Shown here: in pieces, positions 36,836-46,752 of the stretch
Layout: each line of letters begins with the position of its first letter
Numbering within the stretch: position 1 is the first letter of the stretch
Source of the DNA: Liolophura sinensis
Taxonomy: Eukaryota > Mollusca > Polyplacophora > Chitonida > Chitonidae
Assembly (NCBI RefSeq): GCF_032854445.1
Contig: NC_088301.1
Coordinates: forward strand, 15,002,281-15,066,280
DNA length: 64,000 nucleotides
Direction: 5' to 3'
Translations under genes and position numbers: made by a program
The notes under the pieces: model-generated
What the model was told of the DNA's origin: nothing
What the model saw: only the letters and a program-made list of their open reading frames with translations
The model's database searches: none

Positions 36836-37937
36836 TTAATGCACGGGTGTAATGTGGTGTTGTGTAAGCAGACAATGTTCTCCTCGAGACCCTTTGTAGT
36901 CACAAACAGAACATAAGCCACCCTTTATCCGGCTCGGGTATGTTCAACAGGGAAGTGATCTGTAAACCTCACTGGATGCCCGCATAGGCAGCTTCAGAGA
37001 ACATGATTGGATTAATGAAGCGGAAGTCATTGATTAATGGCATTAGCGAAGGATAATGGCGTCTCCACTAAATAGTTGCGTTATTTGTTGAGAAAAAAAC
37101 GTCGGATGTGTCCCTTACGCCGTTAACACTGCCATTGTCATTGTTCCGAGTTTATAGCGATAAAGGAGCTGGGGGTGAAAGGATCCATCAACTTGAAAAC
37201 GAAAATAAATATCCTGTGTTGCTTGGCTTATTATCTCCATTGTCGTTTATGGTTGACTGGCTGTTCTGTCAATTAGTTTTTCTGTGGTCTAATGCTGGTC
37301 AAACCGGAAAATGAAATGTTAAGTAAGCTCAACCAAAATTATTTTGTTTATCTGTTCCCACTGCGAAGATTTCATTTAAATGATTAGAATGTATCAGGTC
37401 CTTAGCCCACGAAGCCTGCATGATGACCCAATGGTATAACTGCATATTTTGAGCAATACATTTTGAGACTGTTATTACACATTATTATTTTAGGACTTTT
37501 TCATCGTTCTTCTGTTATCCTTACTCCTATTTTTCTTCCTGTAACATTTTCAAAATATGATCTACTTGCAAACACTGATAAGCCTACACAGCACCACAAG
37601 TGTAGTAGAGTTGACAACTTTACCAGTCTCATACAGATGACAGATATCCAGTCATACTTTTATTGGTCGCCATGAGTACTACATCTACTAGCCCAATCCG
37701 TCTTAACTTGTATCGGATTCCATGCCGATGAAACTTACCAGTCGAGTGAGATTCTTGAATACCAGTAGTAATGTACCTTAAAACAACTTGAAACACAGCA
37801 ATTAAAGTTAGACAATGTCGTAATTCATTATAAACAGTTTCCGAGCTAATTTTGAGTACTACAAAAACTTTATCGCCTCAGTCAAGATTAGACAATTTTG
37901 ATATGGCATGTTACAGAAGTTAGGAAAGAATGCGGCT

Positions 37938-38010
37938 TATAATGTCTGTGAATATTCTTGAATATGGCGAAAAACACCAATCAAATAAATCAATCAATAT
38001 AATGTCTGTG
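37938..38010 (+). mobile_element. Extremely truncated S1 SINE (47 bp) with 13-bp target-site duplication
   Basis: The inserted segment at 37,951-37,997 holds only the last 47 bases of S1 (AATATTCTTGAAT, AACACCAATC, AAATAAATCAATCAA). It is flanked by perfect 13-bp repeats TATAATGTCTGTG at 37,938-37,950 and 37,998-38,010. T1 near 16,750 keeps the uninterrupted sequence (ATAATGTCTGAGCACCTG). Confidence 0.92.
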
Positions 38011-40220
38011 TACCTGTATATTCCCATAAACTTTGAGGATATGTCTCATTGTGTCAAGGCGTCACATCTTAAGTTGATGGTAGTATGTCATCGTGTAATG
38101 TCGGAATTCCATTCTATAACATCAGCATAAGTGTGATAAATTGCATGACATCCATACTCAGGAGAAATGTCTTCATCAAGTGACTTTACCGAAAGGTGAG
38201 AACGCCATATCTTCAGTTTGTCTGCGATACTACCTTGACAACTCCCTTCCATTCTGATCACATCCTTAATTCACATCCTCCTGACATCTTAATCAGAGCC
38301 TTGGTTTCAAACCTATTCCCATCTCAATCAAATCTTTACTTCTCATCCTAACCTACATTTTGATCAGAACCATATCCCAATTCCGTCTTAATCAGTGTTT
38401 ACATGACAAATACCAATGCTACGGGGATAATGCTTGAAAGGCAGAAATTGCTCAAAACTTCCAGACCATAGCTCTGATGAACCATATACACAAGTAACCA
38501 AGTGTACTCGTCATTGTCTAGACTGGCATCTTGCCTGTGTGAGCCGGACTTCCTACACACACCTAATACAGACCAGAAAGCTGGAACACATGAATCATTT
38601 TGTTTCAGGCTAACTTGTAGACATCCAAGTTTGACCTCCAGACCTTTCCGACAAAGCCTTGAGCAGTTGATTGATTACTTGACAGAATGATTGATAAGGG
38701 ACTCAATGTGTGCATAGCACGTAACAGGTCAATACTCCCACCATCTGTGAAATAGACGGGAAATGACTTTCACATCACTTTGTGTCATTTATGAAAACAC
38801 CGTGTGTTTCTCTGAAGCCTCGCTGGATTATTTTCCTTACTTGATCAGTAAATTGACAGACTGCTATCATTAAGAAATCTTACCCACGCTAAATGTTTCA
38901 GTTGGAGCGCATGGAGGGAAAGCCTATGGTGTTGAGCATCCAGTTTAGTCTATTGTACCGAGCGGCGTTCCTGTGTTTTAATCGGTAAGTGGACAAATTG
39001 ACATATTATAGCACCATTCCAGAAAGAAAATGCTTCCTTAGACACAGTATTTGACTGATTACTGAAGCCTTATTTCCGTTTCCTTTTTACCAATAGCTGT
39101 ACACAGAAGATAGATACTATACGAAGTAGAATTCCCATAACAACAGTTTATACTCTCAGTTCTCGGCTCCACAGGACAAAGCCTGGCGTGGAGCAAGCTG
39201 TGATACTTACGCTAAAAAGATGAAATCTTGCTTTTGTTTTTCTAATTTAAGACCGAAAAATGGTGATAGCGTAAATTATGCAAGTAATGTCTCAGGATTA
39301 TGTCACTCAGAAGCTAACTCAATCCACGGGGATCTCAGGAAGCCAAGCACACTCTTTCCATCGCATTTGAGAAAAATACACATAACTTACTTTGATCTAC
39401 TCTAAAGGTCACTGAAAATCCCTCTCTAAAAGTAGATGGTAATGAACTAACAGTGGAAGAGTGATGACATGAAGGGAAACACGGAAAGAAATTGAAAAAG
39501 TCAGTTAAAAACACCAAGGGACAGTCATCTTTGCCTCACTTGGTGCTTTGGTTAGAGAATGATCGCACTGCATGACTGTCGAGTCAACAAGTCGCATGGA
39601 AATAGGAATGCACTATTTCATGCGACTGTGTCATTCGACAAATCGTATCGTCTGGACAATGCTTATGAAAAAGACTTGACCTATTTTCATTCCACTTCTC
39701 GAATTCGATCAATCTATACCACAAGGTTCTTCTCGTGTACGCACCTTAACACATAAGCTAAGCAACGACTCCTCTCGAAAGACTTTATTTACAAGCCAAT
39801 CATTACGATGACGTGGTTCATTTCTATCCACACCTACGCCATCTCCCGTCTACCCAGGTTGACTCAAGGTGGCCTGTATCTCAGATGGTTGTCTAGATAT
39901 TCTTACCTATAGATGAAGGGCTGTGTTTTCCACCAGCTGTGCTCAGACACGTTTACCCAACAAACCTGACCAGGGTCGTATAAGTGAAATAACTCAATGA
40001 AATAAAGAAAACCTGCATTAGGTTACATATGTTCGAGAAGTGTGGTCATTTACTATTTTATCCAACAGTGCGCTGAAGTTAATAATGTAGGATTCGGCTC
40101 TACATATAAAATGTAGAGGAAGCCAAGCACACTCCACAACAGTCCACAACGTAGATGTAAACCCTCTAATGTTATATCGCGTGTAGTTTGGTCTCTCAGC
40201 TCACCGATGTTAAATAATCA

Positions 40221-40430
40221 ACGACGTACAACATGGAGAGTAAAACCAGAGCAATTACGACGTTGTGATAGTCGGAAAATTGTCATAAGTAACAGGCTCC
40301 TTATCAATTTACCTCAGACAGGGTTCTATTCTAACTGTCCATGTTTCAAAGATAGCAAATTACAGGCTCCCTTGCACCATGGTTTAATCTGAATTGGGTA
40401 ATAACACTCATCACGGCCACTGTGACAACT
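40221..40430 (+). repeat. R2 repeat within array unit T7
   Basis: ACGTACAACATGGAGAGTAA and the following CCAGAGCAATTACGAC match the R2 start. The sequence then follows the Q-type continuation of T3 and T5. Confidence 0.65.
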
Positions 40431-41106
40431 ACAGATCTGAGCACCGCACAATATTGTCTTTAGCACACTGGCATTTTATGACCTATTCAAGCGCACTTCG
40501 ATTCTACATAAGTTTTCAGTTTCGTGTGGAGGGTTGGCATAGACACAGCCAGGAAACAGCGCACTAACAGATAGCTGGCTACGTTGGTGTAGTTAGGCTA
40601 AAAGTGAACAAGCGGCAGCTGGATTCAAGCACGCCATCTGATTGGTCAAGGGTTAGCTGTGAGTATTTCCAACATAATCAGTGTGCTAAGGACGAGAATG
40701 GTTAAAGCCAACACTTAGTGTTCTTTCTCACTGTTTAGTGATGCCAGCGATATTGTGCTTATTCATCGATATTGTTGTTATACTTGTACTGTTTTCTTCG
40801 GTTAGACTCGGGTCGTGTGACCGTAGTAAATTTATGTTTTTCGAAACTAACGGATGGACTTTTTTATATCTGACGTTTAAAGGGTCATGTCGTACGATCT
40901 CAGATGAGCTTCATGTGGCGTTAGACTACTTACATGTATACAAGCAAAATCGCTGTCGAATGCCTTTTGTTGCTCATGTTCCAAGAAGACCTTAGTGGTA
41001 GAGATAGACTATTATAAGGTTGAACTAACAAGGTGTGTCCGGGTTGAAAAGCAAGTATTTAACCACTCAGCAAAGACGTACTCCTCATTGTTTATTAAAA
41101 ATTATT

Positions 41107-41177
41107 TGTAAATGTTATTGGTGTTTAACGCTATACTCAAGAATATTTCACTCATAGTGCGGCGGCCGTAATTATAG
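41107..41177 (-). mobile_element. S1 SINE, 3' end, reverse
   Basis: TTATTGGTGTTTAACGC, ACTCAAGAATATTTCACTC and GCGGCGGCCGTAATTAT follow the reverse S1 order. It lies inside block Y of T7 and is absent from the Y copies at 20.8 and 43.4 kb as far as I can align them. Confidence 0.65.
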
Positions 41178-42024
41178 TCGTACTCTTCAGCAATACCGTA
41201 CCATGAGAACGGCGGCATGAAACATTGACAAATACTTGAGAATAGACTTACTATTGCGCGAAGCTATTTCCATACACAAAATTTGATGAGATTAAATACC
41301 TTGTAACCAGCAAATGGACTAATTAGCGGCTTTTCCGCACAATGGACGGCAACATTTGACAGTGAAAACAATGGTGTCAATCACATAATCTGAAGACCTT
41401 GAAGTTGCCAATGTAATTTGCCCCCGCTTCCACGCTGACTCTGGACAGTGTTAGGAAACCCGTATATGTTACAGGAAGTTGGCAAAACCCATTCGGCCAC
41501 ATCTGTTTTCTGCATCTAAAGGGTAAGAGGTCAGCGATTTTGGCCATCCCTTCTGTAAATGAAAACAATTGCATCCTTTAAACGCTTCCCGCAATTTTTT
41601 TGCGGCCATTAAAACGGAAAATGGGTACAGTCAATCTGAGCCGAGAGTGGTTAAAGTGCATAACAGCGAACTCTTTGTGCCAGTTTATCAGCAGGGAAAC
41701 ACTTGATACTTCAGTTAACTTTTTCGTCAAATACTTTTTAAACTTTGTACACTCCGCAAGTTTGGACTCTCTGCCTTTGTTCAATACTACAAGCACACGT
41801 CATTTAGCAACTCAGTGAACGGTTAAAAACTAAATTAATTTTGTGTTACCTGATGCCAGACGGAAAATGTCTGTCTTCCACGAATACAATGTGCACATAT
41901 CTGTACGTAACATGTGAAAGGGTCCTTTAGTAAATTGTCAAAGGATGTTGGTTTACCCCGGGGGCTGGGGTTTTCTCCAGTCATTACACGGATCCTCAGG
42001 TAAATACTAGTACTGTTCGCAATA

Positions 42025-42560
42025 AGGCTAAGCAACAATCAGAATTAGAATCACTATGTGTTCTTCTTTTATTGAACCCATTACTGAGTTTATGTACTAT
42101 TATAATACTATGTAAGGTAAAAAGACAATATTCCCTTCGATATGGCACCTTGTAGTCATAAACAAAACAATGGCCACCCTTTATCCTGCTCGAATATGTT
42201 TACACGAGAAATGATCTGTAAATTTCACTAGATACCCAAGTAGGCAGCTTCTGGGAAAAGGATTTGACTGATGAGGCGGAAGTCATTGATTCATGGCATT
42301 AGCTGTGGATAATGGCGTGTCCACTAGACACTTTCTTTAATGGTTGAGAGAAAAACGTTGGATGTGTCTTTCTTGCCGTTCACACTCTCATTCACACTGT
42401 TCCCAAGTTCATACGAGCAAATGACCTGGAGGTAAAATGATCCATTAACTTGAAAACTGAAAAAAGTACCCTGTGTTTCTTTACTTATTTCTGTTTTTTA
42501 CCCTTGTTTATTGTTGTCTGGCGATGTCTAGTGATGCTATCGGCTGTGCTCTTTTCTGCC
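42025..42560 (+). repeat. Long array block P (T8), last copy
   Basis: GCAACAATCAGAATTAGAAT at 42,033 is followed by CACCTTGTAGTCATAAAC, GAGGCGGAAGTCATTGATT and GATCCATTAACTTGAAAAC, the P order seen in T1 and T4-T7. The homology fades beyond about 42,560. Confidence 0.75.
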
Positions 42561-43150
42561 AAAGTTGTCCGAATTCAAATGAGAAGAAACCAAGACAATA
42601 AAGACGATCAAAACTTCTGCAGATCTGCATGTTCTGCATCTATAATGTATGTACAGGAGCCGCTTGTAGGGAATGACTGTCGCGAAGTTTGTCGTAACAA
42701 ATATGTTACAAGCATATGTTGTCATGATAGTTACAATCAACTTAGCCTGCCATTGCTTTGTTGAACAGCTCACTGACGAATTGTTTACGCTGGTTTTCAT
42801 CTGCCGTATTTTGGTATATCGATTTTAGCAATATAACATGATTTATTTTTACCTTAATCTATGTATCAAATTACTATTTTATAGGCCGAGATACAAAAAC
42901 ATGAAAAGATTTCACAATAATTCGGGCTGTAGTGAGAAGCTGGCTAAATGTGTTTTCTTTTTGTTTTTTTTTGCCATAAAGATCACTTGATATAATCAAA
43001 ACATTAATCTACACCTTTTTGGTGAAATCTTTGAAAACATTAGTAGACATATTTTAAACACTGTTTTCGTTAGAAGAGCAGAACACTCCAGCGGCTTTCC
43101 ATATTTATCAATAATTTGTCCCAACAACAGCCAATTAAACATTGCACTCG
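42561..43150. other. No recognisable feature
   Basis: Unique sequence. The 104-codon frame that enters from block P (42,450-42,764) is cysteine-containing in its second half but matches nothing that I know and is not shared with the other P copies. Confidence 0.4.
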
Positions 43151-43352
43151 AGGTGCCGGCAGTGGCGCAGTGGTTAAGATGTTTGCGTTTTCGTAATAGG
43201 ACAAGCACGGCTCTTGTTCAAACACGCCTAGAGAGTTAATGTGTACATCTCCCCTCTCCCATTATTTGTGAAGCCTTGGTGATAATAATCGTATGTGGGT
43301 CGTTTCAGGAGTCTAACGTTCGTTAAAGGTCCCTTCTCCTGCGCCACTTCGT
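43151..43352 (+). mobile_element. S3 tRNA-derived SINE-like element
   Basis: An A-box-like GTGGCGCAGTGGTTAAGATG and a B-box-like GGCTCTTGTTCAAACAC form a tRNA-like head. The 3' part contains CAGGAGTCTAACGTTCGTTA and CCTTCTCCTGCGCC, shared with 20,548-20,627. It does not fold as a complete tRNA by inspection, so a functional tRNA gene is unlikely. Confidence 0.65.
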
Positions 43353-43439
43353 TTCAGTTCATTTTTTTACCTGATTACATTAAAGGCGAGTTTAGTATAA
43401 TACAAAAAGGACAAACATTTAACAATATTCTGCTTGTTC

Positions 43440-44100
43440 ACTTATACTATGCGTAGATTAATTTCTTCGGTTAGAGGCAAGTAATGTAAGTTTAGACCAC
43501 CCAAATGACCATACGATCGCTGTTCAATGTTTCTTGTTTCTAGATTCCAAGACGACTTTAATGGAAGCGATAGACTATCGAAGAATCTCTGGCCAAGGTT
43601 AGTGTTAAGCTCACAAGGCGTGCTATAGAGGGTGAAAAGCAAGCATCTTAACCACTTAGTTAAAACCTACTCCTTAATACCGTGCAATGAGACAGTGGTG
43701 TTGGCAAGCAACATGGACACATGTTGTAAAATAGACACACTTAATTTTGCAGAGCGATTTCCATACAAACTGTGATGAAAACCATATCCCAGAACTTGAT
43801 GAGATTAAAATACCTTGTGCATGGCAAACCGACTGATTAGTGGCGTTCCCACACAATGAATCCCAGCATTTGACAGCGAGAACAGTGGTGTCAATCTCGT
43901 AACCAGAAGACTTTGAAGTTGCCAACGTAATTTGCACCCGCCTCGACGCTAACCCTCAGTCTATTGCGAAACTCGTGTATATTACACAAAGACGGCGAAT
44001 CCAGTCCGTATTGAGGGTGGTAATCATCAGGATCAATAATGTTTTTCTCCGCGTCTAAAGATTATTAGGTCACCGATTTTTTTTAATCTCTTGGGTTAAA
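43440..44100 (+). repeat. Long array block Y, copy 3 (T9)
   Basis: Matches 20,765-21,500 (CCAAATGACCATACGATCGC, CAGAGCGATTTCCATACAA, ACCGACTGATTAGTGG, TTTGACAGCGAG) and, more weakly, 40,870-41,570. It marks the end of the array in this window. Confidence 0.65.
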
Positions 44101-44198
44101 CTATATGTAAAGACTTTCAATTTCCACAACCAGAGAAATAAACCAGGCGATAACGACATTAAACCGGCATGACAAATTATTTATGGAATGTGTGTGAG

Positions 44199-44312
44199 GG
44201 AAAGAAGGTTTGGGAGCAAGCTGCGGATGGTCGTGGGTTTCCTCCGGGCTATGCCCGGTTTTTCCCCACCATAATGCCCCATTATATTCTTGAGTACATC
44301 GTAAAACACCAA
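44199..44312 (+). mobile_element. S1 SINE, internally deleted
   Basis: GCGGATGGTCGTGGGTTTCC, GCCCGGTTTTTCC and CATAATGCCCC are followed directly by ATATTCTTGAGTACATCG. The CGTATAAGTGAA segment between them is deleted. Confidence 0.75.
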
Positions 44313-44689
44313 GAGAAAGAATTTTAAAAACGAACACGAGAAATAAGGTATTTATTCTGTTAAACATCACTAACATATATTTAGTCAGATCTGTACAACT
44401 CTCACCCTGTACGAGTACTGGTTGTTTGGGGCCTCAGTTCGTTGTTTGACATATATGCATGTCAGGCTCGACATGAGCGAGAGTTTTAGACGCAACTGAA
44501 CTGAGCTGGTAATACGAGTTGGTCCCAGTCACTAAGGGATTTTCGACATTAACTGGCGTAACCTAATGACTGGAGGACGCCTGCATTTGCATTGCATCTC
44601 TATTATTGTGAATGAAGATTGACATGCACGGGAGTTTAAAAACTAACTGAATTCAATCCGACCTTAGAGTCAGCGATCAGTTTTTCATG

Positions 44690-44857
44690 ATGTTGAAAAA
44701 GAGACAAGGTATGTTCTTGGCGACTGAGTGAAATCAAAATATTGAAATTGTGTACCATACTAGCGTATGGGGATAATAAAATATGTATCTTAGTTGGGCT
44801 TTGATTGCAACTGCTTATATATTCGAAGTGGAGGTCTTATTCAACACAATGAATATA
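44690..44857 (+). repeat. R1 repeat, 5'-truncated
   Basis: GACAAGGTATGTTCTTGG, GAGTGAAATCAAAATATTG, GTGTACCATACTAG and GTATCTTAGTTGGGCTTTG match R1 at 63,170-63,700. It has a single copy of the segment that is expanded to a 38-bp minisatellite there. The element stops at a TA where the Tc1-like element begins. Confidence 0.7.
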
Positions 44858-46198
44858 AACTGACGGCCAAAATAAACTTTAGGACTCCGTGACTTAAATT
44901 TAACCAGCCTTTTCAGCAAATTAATACCAAAATATTGTACGAAGCATTTTCCCATGTGCGACAAGCGTCATATACGCTCACACGAATTTGTTTTCAGACA
45001 AAGTTGAAAAATGACGTGACCCATGTACGGCCGCAACTGCACATGTAATAAGTGTGTGAAAACATTACATACAGTGTGCTGGACTTGCACACTGACTGAA
45101 AACCACGAAAGTAATGCCTCGATTGACCCCAGTACAACGCGATAGGGCCCTGGGTATGGTGTCCATGAGAGCCACCCATGCCTACATTGAAAGGACCTTC
45201 GGCTGCTCTCGTGTAACTGTGTCAAACTTGATGCAACGTTGCAGACAGGGCAGAAATCGGAGAGGCCAAGAACAGGCAGGTCTAGGGTAAGTACGCCCAG
45301 AGAAGGCACCTTACACCTGAGTAACAGCTTCATGATAGTGACGTCATCGTCAGTCAATGCCTTTGGTCGCCGGGTCAGGTAGCATACCGTTTCCAAGAGA
45401 CTCATGGCTCACGGAATTAGGGCCTATCGAACATTCACAGAGTAGTTTCTGACAGCCGAACATCATCGCCAGAGGTTGCGATGGGCTGGAATTGTTCGCC
45501 GTTGGCAGCGACGTGATTGGCAACGGATGAAAGCCGCTTCTGCCTGCTCCGAGCCGATGGCAGACAGTAAAGTGGAAGAGGCGATCGAACGGCTGCACCA
45601 TGCGTCCAGGAGGTGGGGTGGGTTTTGTGGAGAAGAACGGATGCCACTGGTCGTCATCTGCGGAAATCTAACAGCACAACGTTACCTGGATGAAATACTA
45701 CGTCCTGTTGTCCTGCCATTCCTTCAACAGCAGCCACGTGGTGTCCTTACCAGCATGACAACGCCAGACACCATACAGCTCGAGTTGTGCAGAACTTCCT
45801 GGACGCTAACGACGTCAACGTCTTGCCGTGGCTTGCACGTTCACCAGATATGTCCCCCCATTTGGGATATCATTGGTCGTCGAGTAAGACAACGGCCACA
45901 CCTTGCAGCCAACCGACAAGAATGTTCGCTCTCCAAGATGAAAGGCAGCGAATCCCACGTCATCTGATCAGACGAGTGACTTTTTCTATGCGTCGGAGAG
46001 CTTTTGCATGCATTGAAGCAAGGGGTGGCTACAAGCGATATTGATTGGTTTTGATATTGGCTAATTTTAATCAACTGTTTGTTTTTATCCTGCCCATTGT
46101 TAACCAAGATGGAATGGCTATTTTTCTACCCCTGCTCTGTTTGTTCACTTGTAAAATGATTTGAGGGCTGCTTTGTCTAAAGTCATTGGTCATTTCAA
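44858..46198 (+). mobile_element. Second Tc1-like DNA transposon, degenerate
   Basis: Probable ends are CTGACGGCCAAAATAAACTT at the left and, as reverse complement, TGACCAATGACTTTAGAC at the right. These are imperfect inverted repeats next to TA dinucleotides. It appears to have landed in the R1 copy at 44,690. Its interior codes for a broken transposase distinct in sequence from the 23- and 33-kb elements. Confidence 0.7.
45114..46044 (+). pseudogene. Tc1-like transposase pseudogene (second family)
   Basis: The remnant starts with MPRLTPVQRDRALGMV, followed by a helix-turn-helix-like region (ERTFGCSRVTVSNLMQRC), a typical Tc1-like N-terminus. A stop interrupts the frame after AGLG. Later segments, in changing frames, are DESRFCLLRADGR (first catalytic Asp kept, with a small deletion just before it), ERLHHA, RMPLVVICGNL, RYLDEILRPVVLPFLQQQ, HDNARHHTARVVQNFLDAN (second Asp), LPWLARSPDMSP, DIIGRRVRQRPH and SMRRRAFACIEARGGYKRY at the C-terminus. 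The usual I-E-H block with the third catalytic residue is damaged (SPHLGYHW in one frame). At least four frame changes make it inactive. The 163-codon open frame at 45,476-45,967 is only a part of it. Confidence 0.92.
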
Positions 46199-46534
46199 TA
46201 TATTAAATTTCAGTCATCTTTTTTTTTTGCTTTGGCAACCTTAACACACTAGTTTTTGCAATAATAACTTGTGACATTGATGGAAATCGTCACACAGCAC
46301 ACAGGATCTAACAAATGTCACAAGGCGAGATATTTACACGCCACATGCAGGACGCTTCAGTATATTTCTGTCCAAGTAAGGGTAAATTACATTGTTAAAA
46401 TTGTAACCATTCCTCTTGTCGTACAGTCGGCGAGGGACGAAAATGTTTTGGCCTTTATACAAAATCTGGGTCCAGATAAGATGTACCATCTGGAGAGTCT
46501 GCGGTTTCCTTAAAATCCAGCAAAGGTACAGATA
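46199..46534. other. No recognisable feature
   Basis: A short unique spacer between the Tc1-like element and the mariner-type derivative, with a T-rich run near 46,220. Confidence 0.4.
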
Positions 46535-46536
46535 TA

Positions 46537-46750
46537 CAGGGTGGTGCAAAAGTCTGAACCCATAGGTGTTATATAAGAATTTACAGTTAGTAATTAATTT
46601 TCGAACTGGCTTCCACCTTCCTCCAAACACTGAACATTTCGAAATATAGGGCTATTCCCTCTTATGTGACATTACCGTTTAGTGCTTGTAATGTTCTTGG
46701 TTTGTTAGTATAAACCACAATTGACTATGGACCCAGACTTTTTGTCCTGC
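46537..46750 (-). mobile_element. 214-bp deletion derivative of a mariner-type transposon
   Basis: Flanked by TA (46,535-46,536 and 46,751-46,752). Terminal inverted repeats are CAGGGTGGTGCAAAAGTCTG at the left and, as reverse complement, GCAGGACAAAAAGTCTGGGT at the right. Each continues to CCATAG. On the minus strand, next to the 46,537 end, the sequence encodes VQCLEEGGSQFEN and a stop. This resembles the usual C-terminus of Tc1/mariner-group transposases (Cys-x4-Gly-x2-Phe-Glu). The rest of the transposase is deleted. Confidence 0.78.
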
Positions 46751-46752
46751 TA

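Larger units (their letters stand above)
36840..42000 (+). repeat. Long array unit T7, longest unit without S2 or Tc1
   Basis: Contains P (36,847-37,300), V (37,330-38,240), M (38,260-39,560), Q (39,560-40,220), R2, and then 1.3 kb including block Y (40,870-41,570). It ends where the next P block starts at 42,030. It is the reference for the empty S2 and Tc1 sites. Open frames within it, including one at 40,738-40,995, are not conserved in the paralogous units. Confidence 0.75.

Noticed and set aside
40738-40995. 85-codon frame with a hydrophobic N-terminus that looks like a signal peptide
   Set aside because: It spans the edge of block Y and is not open in the Y copies at 20.8 and 43.5 kb.
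43151-43220. Possible tRNA gene
   Set aside because: A- and B-box-like sequences are present, but the acceptor and anticodon stems do not pair convincingly and a SINE-type tail follows.
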